Under the pieces are notes generated by a model. The model was given only the letters and a program-made list of their open reading frames with translations, ran no database searches and was not told the origin of the DNA. Below, piece by piece: positions 18,001 to 27,232 of a stretch of DNA of 64,000 nucleotides (position 1 is its first letter; every line of letters starts with the position of its first letter). Both the position numbers and the translations under genes were made by a program. This DNA comes from Candidatus Altimarinota bacterium (GTDB lineage: Bacteria; Patescibacteriota; Gracilibacteria; UBA4473), in assembly GCA_020631075.1 (NCBI GenBank), contig JAHDHX010000002.1:152936-216935 (forward strand), written 5' to 3'.

Positions 18001-21000
18001 GGCTCGAGCTGGGGGGTGATGGTGACGGGGTTGAGTTTGATCTCGGGGATGGTGACCTCGGCCCCTGCGGTGACCTGGCTGAGGTCGAGGACGAGGTTGG
18101 GCAGCTGGGGCATGGGGATGACGGGGAGTTTGATCCACCCAAAGAGAATGCGGATGATGAACTCGTCGAGTTTGCCTTTGCCCACGGCGCAGCCGTGACA
18201 GTTGGCCCCGAAGGCATTAAAGACGGCGGGAATCTTGCCCACGGTGGACATGATCTGCATGACGTCGCTGCGCAGGGTCAGCCATGACTGGAGGTCGTCC
18301 TTGAGGCTTTTGAGATACTTCCCAAAGAAGTCGCTGATCTGCTGGTCGTTTTGGCTGAGGGTTTGCTTAATCTCGCGGATGCGCTCGACGAGCTGGGGCA
18401 GTGAGCGGGCGGCTTGGTCAAGGGACTGAAGCTGGGTGGCGGTGTCTTGGAACTGGGTGGGGAGGGTGTCGAGCTGGGCCAAGAAGGTGTCGCTGTCCGA
18501 CAGGATGCGGTCGCGTCGGGCGGTGACGGCGTCGAGGATGGCGGTGCGGGCGTCAGACAGTTGCACCTGGGCGAGCTGCTGCGGGCTGGCCACGGTGAAG
18601 TTGGGCAGGGGGCCCGCGAAGCGGGGCTGGGCGGCGAGGAAGTCGGACAGGAGCTGCTGGGCGGCGAGCTGGTCACGCAGCTGGGTCAGGCCCTGACTAG
18701 ACTGTGACTGGAAGATGTCGCGGCTGGATTTGAACTGTTGACTGAAGGTTTTGAGAGCTTTGACGTGCTGGCGGATGTCGCGTAGCTGTGACTGCAGCAC
18801 GCTGGGGTCGATCTGGGGGTAATTGATCGGGGTGGGTTTGAGCGTGAGGTCAATGAAGGGTGACTGGCTGAGGGAGTCGAGGCTGAGGGGTTCTGAAGTG
18901 GAGCTGCTGCTATTGCTGGAGGACGCTTCAGGGAGGCTGGGTTGGATGACTTTGAGCTCGGGAAGGTTGAAGTTGCTGAACTCGGCCATTTGGTCCTTGA
19001 CCCAGGTGGTGATGAAGTCAAACGAGCCAACGGCCGTGTTGCGCGGGAGGGTGGTGGTGCCGCGGACGTTTTTGGGTGGTTGGGCTTGCAGGGTGCTGTG
19101 CTGGGTGGCCCACGGGTCGGCGTGGCCGAGGGTGTCATTGGCCAAGAGGCCAAGCGAGCACTGCTGTGGCCCCGTGGCCGAGGCCGCCAGTGGCTGGGTG
19201 CTGACCCCGCTGTCAGGCGGGGTGTCGGCCCCAGCGAGTGGGTCGGGGCAGGACTGCGGCAATGACGGCACCAGTGGGATGGCGAACGCCACGCAGAAGG
19301 GGGCGAAGAGGGGGGCAGAGAAGCCGTTGAAGTTGGCGCCGCAGAGCCCCATGCCCAGCTGCAATGAGGTGGTGGGACTGATATAGAGCCGAAAGAGGCT
19401 GGCCAGATGGGTGGGGGCAAACGGCGGTGGTGGCACCCAAAAGACAGGGACGCCTGGGCTGGGGGCGGAAGGAATAGTGATGGGGGGGAGGTAGAACGAG
19501 CGGTTGCCTGGGGCCAAAAATGAGTAGGACGGGAGGGCGAGTGACCAGCTGCATTCGCCGACGCAGGTCTGGCTGGCGCGCTGGGTGCTGGCGAAGGTGG
19601 CCCCGAGGGAGTCGGTGGCTGTCTCGGGGTTGGAGCGGGGGGCGGAGTCAAAAAAGTCGGGGATGGTGTCGCCGTCGGAGTCTTCGGCCAGGGCGGCGGC
19701 GAGATATTCGGCTTCCTCCTCGTCGGTCATGGACGCGTATGGCTCGATGGTTTCCTTGTCAAAGGGGACGGGTGCGGTGACAGGGCGGTAGGCTTCGGTG
19801 CTGGCGTAAAACTGGTAGAGCGTGGTGGAGGTGGGGTCGGCGATGTCAGTCTGCCACGGGATGACCACCATGTCGCCGCCGTCGGGGTGTGACTGCACCG
19901 ACAGCACGGGGGTGGGCAGGTCGCTGGAGCTGGGGGTGAGGAGGGTGAAGCTGATCTGGCAGGTCTGGTCAGGGGTGAGGGTGAGCCCGCTGGCCCAGGC
20001 ACTGCCCCACTGTGGCTGGACGGTGGCGACGGCGTCGGCCCCACAGCCGCTGAAACTGACGGCGGTGGGGTCGACGCGACGCTGGCCAAACTGCGGGATG
20101 ATGAGCTGCAGGTCGGTGACGGGGGTGTCGTTGGACAGGGTGATGAGGCCTGCGGTGCCTTGCAGGGTGAGCTCGGCGCTCTGCCATTGGGTCAGGGGGA
20201 CGGGGATGAAGGTCAGCTGGCGGTCAGGGTCGGTGGGGTCTGGCACTTCCACAAAGCGGGAGTCGCGCACGGCGAGGGTGGTTTGCTGGCTGAGATCGGG
20301 ACTTGTGACGCTGAGGTACCGCAGCTGGGGGAAGAGCTGGTCGAGGTAGAGGCGGTCGATCTGAGAGGGGTCTTCGACGTTGGTGGGGAAATCACGGATG
20401 GCGGGGGCGTACCACTCGGTCTCAGGCAGGATGGGGAGGCGGTTTTGGAAGCCGTCTTTGGTCCCTTTGGCGAGATAGAGCTGGTTGTCGATCGTCTGCA
20501 TGATGATGTCGAGCCGGCCGTCGCCTGTCAGGTCACGGCCTTTGATCTGGGCGACGTCGCCGTATTTACTCAGGGTGGTACTTTGTTTTTTGTATTTCTT
20601 TTTCTTTTTTTTGTATTTTTTGATCTCGCCGTTGTCTTTGAGTTTGACGTAGTCTTGGTCACCGTCGCCGTCGTTGTCATAAAACACGACGCCTGACTGG
20701 CGGCGGATGGTGGGGGGCGGAGTGGTGAGGGGGCGGGCGTAACTCTCGCTGATGGGGGGGGCGGAGTCGGCCTGGGTGAAGGTTTCGATGAGGTCGGGGG
20801 GGGACCACTCCCCTGCCCTGCCCTGGGTACTGATGTACAGAGCGGGTTGGCTGGTCAAAAAGGCGAGGTCGAGGTCGCCGTCGTTGTCAAAGTCGCCACC
20901 TTTGAAGCGGGTGACATCAGGCGGGACGGGGAGGTCGAGCGGTTGGCGGATGAGCTGGCCGTTGATGTTGCGTTCGAGGAGGAGCTGGCCCTCGACCAAG

Positions 21001-24000
21001 GCGAGGAAGTCACCCAGGCCGTCACCACCGAGGTCGAGCGAGAGCACTTGGCCGGTGGGTTCGGCGGGCCACTGGAGCAGGAGCCCCTGGTCGCGGTAGT
21101 TGGTGTTGCCTTTCGGGTCGGCGTAGAGCAGGTGCATCTGGCGGCCGACGCGGGGGATGAGGTCGGGCTGGTTGTCGGCGTTGAGGTCGGTGACGAGCAC
21201 CTGACTGAGCGACCCGCTGGGTGAGCGCCAGATGTGTCGGCCGATGTCTGGGGTGACGCCGCCACTGCTGACGGGGGCCGACTGCCCCCGAGGCAGGCGG
21301 AGGGTGGGGTCACCCAGCACGATAAGCGCGTCCGATGCGCCGATGGTGGTGGCTTCGCCGACGCTGCTGCCCCCCGCCAGGTGCACTGCTGGCCGCCAGT
21401 CCCCTTCCCAGACGACGTTGTGGCCGTTGTCGTCCTCGATGCTCTGGCGAGGGGAGCCGAGCTGTGAACGGGCGGGCTCGTGTACTTCCAGATGGCGGAA
21501 ACCCCACCCCTGCGCACTGTCGCTGTCGGGGCCTGTGACGACGGGGGTCGGCACGGCCCACGGGGCGAGTGGTTGGAGCTGGATGCCCGTGCCGTAGCCG
21601 AGGCTGAACTCCGGCACGAGGCGGAGTGACTGTTGCAGGGCGGTGGGGCGCGGGGTGGTGAATTCGTAGGTGGTCAGGTCGCGCTGGTCGGTTGTGAGCG
21701 GCGTGGGGCGGTCAGCTGTTGACTGCAGCAAGAGGCCAGTGGCGTCACTCTGGTCGAGGTCTGGGGTGAGGGTGAGGCCGTTGCGTGGGGGCTGGAAGTG
21801 GAGACGACCGAGGCGCTCACGGCCGTAGAAGACGTCGTAGGTGCGGACATTGCGCGAGGCGTGCGGTGCAAACCGCCACCCACCGTCGGGGAACTGGCCG
21901 TCACGCGGGGGAACGGCATTGAGGAGGAGCTGGCCGTAGGCACCGACCTCCAGCACTCGGGCACCGCGGATGCTGAGCACGTTGCCTTGGGCGCTGACCT
22001 CCCGCTGTTGCAGCAGGGAGGGTTCGGGGGTGAAGTAGAGGCCCTCGCCTGCGGTCTGGGTGGTGTGGAAGTACAACTGCGGAAACTGGGAAAACCCGAT
22101 CTGGCCGACGGTGTCGCCGAGGGTGAAGCGGGGAAACCCGTCCGTGGTGGTGGGGTCGAAGCTGGGGAGGGGGCCGACGAGCACGGTGCCGTCGTCGGTC
22201 AGAAGGGGGAGCTGTGCCTGCGGGATGAGCCAGAGGGTGCCGAGTGTCTGGTCACCGCGGGTCAGTGCCCAGCGGAGGAGGCTGTGGGGTTCGTCTTTTG
22301 GCTGGGTGAGGGTCAGGGCGAGGTCACGCAGGGTGAGGCCCCCTGTGGGTGAGACTTCAATGATGGGGGTGTCGTCAAGTAGAAAGACGTTGTCGTCGAA
22401 ACTGAAGTCGGGAGGGGCTGTGTCTGGGGTGGGGGTGGGCTGGAGGATGATATTGGCGAAGGTGCTCTGCCCCGCGAGGCCGAGAGTGGCGGGGCGGTCA
22501 AAGGTGAGCTGGGCGGTGGCGAGCGGGGTGCTGGGGCTGAGCCCAGGCACGGTGTCGGCGAAGTCAGACGCGGGGAGGAGGCTGAACTGGGCGGTGGGGC
22601 GGCCCGTCAAAAACTGGGCGGTGAGCCGCGCAGAGAGGTGGCCGTCGGGGGCGAGGGCGCCGAGCTGGAGGCTGGGGTCGGGGGCCTGCACGAGAGTGCT
22701 GACTGACTGGGCCGCGCCCGACAGCAGCCAGCGGAGGCCGAAGCTCTGGCTGCTGGTGAGGCCGAGGCCGTCGATGCCGCTGATGGTGGTGTGGAGCGCG
22801 CTGAGCGACAGGGTGCTGAGGTCGCTGGGGGTGAGCTGGGTGGTGACGATGGTCTGGGCGCTGGCGGGCACGAGGGTGGTGCCCGCGCCGACGGTGGCGG
22901 TGATGGTGCCCGAAGCACTGGTGGTGGTGACCGGGAGGGTGAGGGTAGCTTCGCCCTGGGTGAGGGTGATGGTGCTGGGGAGAGTGTCGCCCAGTAGGCG
23001 GCTGGCGGGGCCGCTGAAACTCAGCGGGACGGTGCCCGACCACGGCGTGCTGGACCCAGTGCTGTCGAGGGCCGAAACGGTGAGAGTGAGTGACTCACCC
23101 GCGGCGGCGGCCACGGTGGGGCGGGCAAACTGGGCACTGAGCCCGACGGCGTCACCCGCGAGGGTGGTGAAGTTGAATGGGTCAGCGGTGAAGCCCCCGA
23201 GCTGAGGGGTGACGGCTGTCTGGCCCGAGACGTGCCCACGAGCGTAGGCAAAGCGGCTGATGCCGCCAGTGAGGGTGACGGTGCTGGGGAATGAGCCGTG
23301 CTGCGGCGAGGACGAAAGTAGGTCAACGGTGGTAGACAAGGGGATGAGCTGGCCGTCGGGGGTAGTGAGGCGAATGAGGCCGACCTGCACGGTGTCGTCG
23401 GTGACTGCCAGCTGGCTGACGGTGGTGTCGAGGCGCAGGCTGGGGTTGGTGATGGTTTGGAACTCCACTGTGGTGGGTGTCGGCAGGCTGGGCGTGGTGA
23501 GGGTGAGGCTGTCAACGGTGGCACCTGGGCGGAGGGAAAGGTGCAGCTGGGCTTGGGCGGCGGTGGGGCTGGGGTGGAAGGTGGCGGTCAGGCCCTCGGG
23601 CAGAGTGTCAGGGAGTTGCCACTGGTGGTCGAGGGGGGCGGTGACGAGTGCGTTGCCGTAGGTGTCTGTCAGGCGGAGGTCAACGACGTGGGTGGGGCCG
23701 CCCGTGACTAAAAACGGGTGCGGCTGGCTGGCTGTGACACTGGCCAGGGGGCCAGGGGTGACGCTCAGCTGGGTGGTGAAGGGGGGTAGGCTGCCGCTGG
23801 GGTCGGTGAGGGTGATGGGCCAGCTGCCGCTGCGGGTGTCGGGGAGAATGGGAAGAGTGAGCTGGCCGTCGGTGAGGGTGACGGTCTGGCCATTCGGGAA
23901 GGAGTGGCCGTCGCTGGTGACTTCCAGTGTGGTGGAGGGGGTGTCGGCCAATGGTTGGCCGTCGGGGTCAGTGAGGCTGAGCGAAAAGGTGATGGGGGTG

Positions 24001-27000
24001 TCTGCCCCTGCGGTGACCTGGGCGGTGGGGCGGTCGAGCACCCACTGCTGTGGTGTGACCGTGACGGGGATGGTGAGACTGTGGGCACTGGGCCCGCTGT
24101 AGAGGGCTTCGATGAGGAATGTGCCGCTGTAGGGAGCCCCCTGTGGCAGGAGCTGAAACTGGGCCTGGCCCTGACGAGGGGTGAGCGTGCGGGGGGTGAG
24201 GGTGAACGCACGCGCGGCGGCAGGGTCGGTGATGCTGAGCGTGACGCTGCCGCTGCCGAGGGTGCTGGCGGGGGCGCCGTCGGCAAACCACTGGAGGGCA
24301 AAGGTGCTGGGCTGGGCGGAGCGGCTGGAGCGGGTGAGGGCCTCGGGGGTGGCGGTCAGGAGGTCGGTGGGGGTCTGTGACTCGGTGGCGGTGATGGTGG
24401 TGACCTGTCCGCTGACTGGGTCGGTGATCAGCTGCGCTGTGGCTTGGGATTGCTTGGTGCTGAAGTCGGCGTAGCAGGTGACGGCTTCGGGGCCGCTGAG
24501 CCCGCTGCAGGTTTCGGTCAGGGCGGCCCCTGCGAGGATGTCGGTGCGGAGGTCGAGGTCGCCGATGAGGTACTGCGGGGTGGGTGCAGCGGGGGGGCGG
24601 GGGCCAACACTCAGGGTGGTGTCGGTGGGGGTGGGGCTGGGTTGGCCTTGCTCAAACCCCCACTGGATGGCGCTGGACCCTGGGGTACCTGGGGCGGCGA
24701 CCAAGTGCATGAATTCGTAGCCTGTGGCGGGGGCGGGGGCCTCTGGGTCAGTGTCGGTGGTGGGGGGTGGGTCGAGGTGAAAGAAGCGCTGGCTGTGCTG
24801 GGCGGGGGTGAGGGTGGTGGGCACGGGCCACTGCGCCGCGGGGTAGGCCCCTAGCGCATGGGCGAAGGCGAGGCGGTTTTTGGATTCGACGTCGAGCTGG
24901 AGCCAAAAGAGGGCTTCGGCCAGGCGGCTGGCGGGGTAGGTTGTCTGGAGATCATGCAGGAGGGTGGGCACTGCGGCGAGCGTGTCGCTGAACCCAGGAG
25001 TGCTTTCGGTGAAGTCGGTGGGGAGGAACTCTGCGAGCTGGCTGCCGCTGCAGGTGCCGCCACTCTGGGGGAGGACATTTTGCGTGAGGGTGGTGCCCAG
25101 CGGGGTGAAGAGACTGAAGACGGCATGGCGGAGGCGTTCGAACTCGGTCAATGGGTCGGCGGTGGAGTCGACCGTTTGCAGGAGGTCGTAGATGCTGGGG
25201 TACTCTAGCCGAAAGAAGGTGCCAGAGAGGCCGTAAAACGAGACCCCGCGCGGGTCGTCGATGGGGAGGGCTTGGGCGTCTTGGGCGAGGAGCTGGGCGC
25301 GGAGGGTTTCGGGGGTGGGTTCGATGTGGTGGTAGAGCGAATCGACTTGGCCGTCGCACTGGGGGGGCTTCATGATGCTGGCGCAGCCACTGGCCCCGAC
25401 GGACCCTGCCAGTCGCCGCGTGGTGGCGCCGATGTCAAAGATGGGTTGCTCGGGGCCGACGTGGTGCTTGACGATGCCGGTGACGCACTGCCACCGAGAG
25501 TTTGACACGATGTCAGCGGCGTCGTGGCGGGCCATGCAGCGTTTGGCTTCGCGGTAGTGGGGCTCGCCTGTGTCTTCGTCGTACTCCAGATTTGACGCGC
25601 AGCACCCTTCGAGGGGGTCTTTGCGCCAGCGTTTGATGGGGTTGTCTTCGGACTGGTCGATGTAGGTGTAGCACTCGTCGATGGTGCTGGGGTCGTAGGC
25701 GATGTTGGCTTCGACCATTTGGGCGTGGCTGCCGCTGGCGGTGGGGTCGGGGGCTGTGCCGCGGATGATGCTGCACTGGTCGGCGGTGGTGATGTCGTCG
25801 CGGTCGACGCCGTACCAATAGAGGTCACGTCCGCCGCAGTTGTCGGCGGTTAACTCGCGGAAGTCAAAGCGGGCGGCGATCTGTGACTCCTGTATAGCGT
25901 CAAAGATGATCTGCTCGGCGGCGAGCTGGAAGTCGAGGAGGTACTGGCGGGAGGTTTCGTCCTTTTGCGCGACGAGGGTGGGGGTGGTGTCTATCTGGGA
26001 GGGGGCCCAGCGGCCAGCGCGCTGCACCATGGTGGTGATGTCGGACACCCAGCCCGTATGCATGGCCATGTAGGTGCGAAGGTATTGCTCGATGGCGCCC
26101 TTGGACCAGATGTCGGGCATGAAGTCAAACACCGACGAGAGGTCGTCGGGTTTCTCTTCGGGGCGGTACTCTTCGGGGATGGCGTCCCACGGGATGTCAA
26201 CTTCGCTGAGCACTTCGCCCATGACCTGTCGCAGGAGGGCGGTGGTGTACCATTGGTGTGAGAGGGGCTTGAGGTGAGTGAGGTAGTTGCGGTAGAGCTG
26301 CAGCTCGGCGGGGCTGACGCCTTGGGCTTGCTCGGGTTGGTTGAGGAAAAAGGCCCGTTCGGGGAAGGTTAACTCTCCACTGTGGACGAGGTGGTTGGTT
26401 TCAAAGTAGCGAACGAGGTCGTCGATGGCGTCTGGGCCTGACTGGTCAGAGCGGATGACCCCGTGCCAGAGCTCGGGGCGGTCGTCACCGTGGGGGACGG
26501 CGACAAACTGGCTCTGGGCCGCCTGCCAGACGTAGCTGGGGTCGACGATGTCGGTGTAGGGAGAGATGGAGACGTGCTGGGCGCCGAATTTGTCGACGGT
26601 GGGCAGAGGCAGGTCGCCGATGAGCACAAAGCCTTCGAGCTGTGACTGGGCGCGGCCGTCGTGCCCCTGAAAGTAGAGTGAGGCGAGACCGTCACGGATG
26701 GTGAGCGGTGAGGTGCTGGGAGGGACGGCGACTGGCACTACGCTGGCACCCGCGGTGGTGGTGATGTCGTCGAGGTAGCGTTCGAGGAGGGGGAGAAGGG
26801 TGGGGTCGTCGACGAGGTCGTCGGCAACGAGCACAGCGATGAGGCGCTCACGCTCTGTTGCGGGGGGAGGGGTTTGGTGCGGGGCGGACTTGAGTGTGGG
26901 CCAGTCGGTGTCGCCGCTGAAACTGGCCCAGGCAACAGCGTGTGGTGCGACCAGGCTGCCACACAGCCAGACACACAGGGCACGACGCGCACAGCGCAAC

Positions 27001-27020
27001 AGAGAGGGAAACACGGTCAA
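15003..27020 (-). CDS. Giant secreted protein, 4005 aa, with Ig-like and FG-GAP/VCBS repeats
   Basis: An unbroken 12-kb frame. A signal peptide is visible (RRALCVWLCGSLVAPHAVAWA). Residues ~45-230 form an alpha/beta domain with FVLIGDLPLPTVDKFG, vaguely like gingipain (C25) folds but without a recognisable Cys/His pair. A Cys-rich stretch follows (~430-560). Residues ~880-1500 contain several beta-sandwich Ig/invasin-like repeats. Residues ~1940-2190 hold FG-GAP/VCBS-type repeats with calcium loops DFDNDGDLD, DNDGDGDQD and DLTGDGRLD, and a Lys/Tyr patch. DSDGDTIPDFFDS (~2440) is a thrombospondin-3-like loop. A coiled-coil-prone stretch lies at ~2740-2910, and a PKD-like end carries DTDADGNFTNDRD (~3850). 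Probably a surface adhesin or surface scaffold. The start codon is TTG at 27020 (or GTG two codons later). No cell-wall anchor motif is visible. Confidence 0.85.
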   Translation of the reverse strand: MTVFPSLLRCARRALCVWLCGSLVAPHAVAWASFSGDTDWPTLKSAPHQTPPPATERERLIAVLVADDLVDDPTLLPLLERYLDDITTTAGASVVPVAVPPSTSPLTIRDGLASLYFQGHDGRAQSQLEGFVLIGDLPLPTVDKFGAQHVSISPYTDIVDPSYVWQAAQSQFVAVPHGDDRPELWHGVIRSDQSGPDAIDDLVRYFETNHLVHSGELTFPERAFFLNQPEQAQGVSPAELQLYRNYLTHLKPLSHQWYTTALLRQVMGEVLSEVDIPWDAIPEEYRPEEKPDDLSSVFDFMPDIWSKGAIEQYLRTYMAMHTGWVSDITTMVQRAGRWAPSQIDTTPTLVAQKDETSRQYLLDFQLAAEQIIFDAIQESQIAARFDFRELTADNCGGRDLYWYGVDRDDITTADQCSIIRGTAPDPTASGSHAQMVEANIAYDPSTIDECYTYIDQSEDNPIKRWRKDPLEGCCASNLEYDEDTGEPHYREAKRCMARHDAADIVSNSRWQCVTGIVKHHVGPEQPIFDIGATTRRLAGSVGASGCASIMKPPQCDGQVDSLYHHIEPTPETLRAQLLAQDAQALPIDDPRGVSFYGLSGTFFRLEYPSIYDLLQTVDSTADPLTEFERLRHAVFSLFTPLGTTLTQNVLPQSGGTCSGSQLAEFLPTDFTESTPGFSDTLAAVPTLLHDLQTTYPASRLAEALFWLQLDVESKNRLAFAHALGAYPAAQWPVPTTLTPAQHSQRFFHLDPPPTTDTDPEAPAPATGYEFMHLVAAPGTPGSSAIQWGFEQGQPSPTPTDTTLSVGPRPPAAPTPQYLIGDLDLRTDILAGAALTETCSGLSGPEAVTCYADFSTKQSQATAQLITDPVSGQVTTITATESQTPTDLLTATPEALTRSSRSAQPSTFALQWFADGAPASTLGSGSVTLSITDPAAARAFTLTPRTLTPRQGQAQFQLLPQGAPYSGTFLIEALYSGPSAHSLTIPVTVTPQQWVLDRPTAQVTAGADTPITFSLSLTDPDGQPLADTPSTTLEVTSDGHSFPNGQTVTLTDGQLTLPILPDTRSGSWPITLTDPSGSLPPFTTQLSVTPGPLASVTASQPHPFLVTGGPTHVVDLRLTDTYGNALVTAPLDHQWQLPDTLPEGLTATFHPSPTAAQAQLHLSLRPGATVDSLTLTTPSLPTPTTVEFQTITNPSLRLDTTVSQLAVTDDTVQVGLIRLTTPDGQLIPLSTTVDLLSSSPQHGSFPSTVTLTGGISRFAYARGHVSGQTAVTPQLGGFTADPFNFTTLAGDAVGLSAQFARPTVAAAAGESLTLTVSALDSTGSSTPWSGTVPLSFSGPASRLLGDTLPSTITLTQGEATLTLPVTTTSASGTITATVGAGTTLVPASAQTIVTTQLTPSDLSTLSLSALHTTISGIDGLGLTSSQSFGLRWLLSGAAQSVSTLVQAPDPSLQLGALAPDGHLSARLTAQFLTGRPTAQFSLLPASDFADTVPGLSPSTPLATAQLTFDRPATLGLAGQSTFANIILQPTPTPDTAPPDFSFDDNVFLLDDTPIIEVSPTGGLTLRDLALTLTQPKDEPHSLLRWALTRGDQTLGTLWLIPQAQLPLLTDDGTVLVGPLPSFDPTTTDGFPRFTLGDTVGQIGFSQFPQLYFHTTQTAGEGLYFTPEPSLLQQREVSAQGNVLSIRGARVLEVGAYGQLLLNAVPPRDGQFPDGGWRFAPHASRNVRTYDVFYGRERLGRLHFQPPRNGLTLTPDLDQSDATGLLLQSTADRPTPLTTDQRDLTTYEFTTPRPTALQQSLRLVPEFSLGYGTGIQLQPLAPWAVPTPVVTGPDSDSAQGWGFRHLEVHEPARSQLGSPRQSIEDDNGHNVVWEGDWRPAVHLAGGSSVGEATTIGASDALIVLGDPTLRLPRGQSAPVSSGGVTPDIGRHIWRSPSGSLSQVLVTDLNADNQPDLIPRVGRQMHLLYADPKGNTNYRDQGLLLQWPAEPTGQVLSLDLGGDGLGDFLALVEGQLLLERNINGQLIRQPLDLPVPPDVTRFKGGDFDNDGDLDLAFLTSQPALYISTQGRAGEWSPPDLIETFTQADSAPPISESYARPLTTPPPTIRRQSGVVFYDNDGDGDQDYVKLKDNGEIKKYKKKKKKYKKQSTTLSKYGDVAQIKGRDLTGDGRLDIIMQTIDNQLYLAKGTKDGFQNRLPILPETEWYAPAIRDFPTNVEDPSQIDRLYLDQLFPQLRYLSVTSPDLSQQTTLAVRDSRFVEVPDPTDPDRQLTFIPVPLTQWQSAELTLQGTAGLITLSNDTPVTDLQLIIPQFGQRRVDPTAVSFSGCGADAVATVQPQWGSAWASGLTLTPDQTCQISFTLLTPSSSDLPTPVLSVQSHPDGGDMVVIPWQTDIADPTSTTLYQFYASTEAYRPVTAPVPFDKETIEPYASMTDEEEAEYLAAALAEDSDGDTIPDFFDSAPRSNPETATDSLGATFASTQRASQTCVGECSWSLALPSYSFLAPGNRSFYLPPITIPSAPSPGVPVFWVPPPPFAPTHLASLFRLYISPTTSLQLGMGLCGANFNGFSAPLFAPFCVAFAIPLVPSLPQSCPDPLAGADTPPDSGVSTQPLAASATGPQQCSLGLLANDTLGHADPWATQHSTLQAQPPKNVRGTTTLPRNTAVGSFDFITTWVKDQMAEFSNFNLPELKVIQPSLPEASSSNSSSSTSEPLSLDSLSQSPFIDLTLKPTPINYPQIDPSVLQSQLRDIRQHVKALKTFSQQFKSSRDIFQSQSSQGLTQLRDQLAAQQLLSDFLAAQPRFAGPLPNFTVASPQQLAQVQLSDARTAILDAVTARRDRILSDSDTFLAQLDTLPTQFQDTATQLQSLDQAARSLPQLVERIREIKQTLSQNDQQISDFFGKYLKSLKDDLQSWLTLRSDVMQIMSTVGKIPAVFNAFGANCHGCAVGKGKLDEFIIRILFGWIKLPVIPMPQLPNLVLDLSQVTAGAEVTIPEIKLNPVTITPQLEPTLPKNVPLPTLKVSELSRLLSYTDPLRLTVAQSAHPLLPTAQAQTPSLPSSFDLDTVLPAVSFPTVPSAPQLPAISVPDFSTLDLPTVDLPSLPTIPPVPFDIPNFLEPLEKIIDVLETLLQLVCFILKGIMPVPEWDLNSHIESITNRTSMIPLDWSPTAWKFDVPKVPKKDLVTTLKYDLAPSLEALNQTVTQVQSTMDCSVTTLSNLSTLSGAPDCLPVDTPRLSHTPASPTTQTISLTAWGDVPPSAEVLAATTDFASRLDRIRQGDINFGQSQLLLSQLAQFTTPQHWGEEMHQLAAHPPEISQLVASTMPPEILEAAQAFGAERLTDVSSTPSELSDRAMARLGIDLDTGSVTLPTPESQVFLPAGTTQCDPCTGLAQPLTSFPTAVGQSLGATPANPDYDQSLHDCAAPPSQPCPYADTPTFHFIGSDLYLKSCPDQWGPRLGGGQRYGDLLAGRAGAPPSAEPLSPNAVASDSPEFWSFARFASQFAPAQVFDFTTTSRGAQLRLDRLDPQTAYYEWTISDRPDMSYEWAATPSTSQTPSPEQPSRPFLAPLYDFFTGDTPTDTPTSGTVRSSDRWDRTAFLVRRPPRLYEIRPLTSRLVSLTGTPEIIAPPEHPLLTQSPSACADPNLPKPFLSGTHTLLGLAPRSEVTVRVPQRPDQPFDTLTIVIEQGEETIIEDAELCVTQGEVSHIALDAPEQFESIPPRPNLALPHGTAFALGAGDQVVIELFDGTQVQIDQHQTYVLYHFDQLTDIIRHLALLPPAKWYGALSAQRGPVSSFPRFQFLHDPYPTPTDQPLTAQFAHPTARQLPPDTPFVIDARPSVATAGLADAWFDLDPTVDTDADGNFTNDRDFASTTEPSLDRFGQPRPTPLPDSLALAPTTTDTPDRAFSFRQLFRALTAQLTAPLSPESPEKPANSDTPSFDPAHPAFTRPPDSESLGNPTTTFDSTLYFQHPGLPTGTSTQFTLHLRDTLDQHTQQTVTLTVTDPSQ

Positions 27021-27232
27021 GAGAGCGAGAGGAGGAGGGATGTCTGTGGGGGAAGGGGCACTGGGGGGCTGTGGTCACGCTATGCGTGAGGAGCAACAGG
27101 CCAAAAATGCCAGCAGAACCATCACACAGAATGGTAGTCCGTGGGGGTGGCTCTGGCGAGGGGGCACGACAAAATAGCCTCGCGTTCAAAGGTAAAATGT
27201 GGCGAAGCGTCAGGTGGGAATTTGTGCAGACG

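Noticed and set aside
22060..23205. 381-codon + strand frame inside the giant gene, and similar long + strand frames at 14138-14716 and 21798-22352
   Set aside because: Antisense to the 4005-aa and TPR genes, with low-complexity Arg/Gly/Val composition expected from GC-rich shadow frames; no motif recognised.
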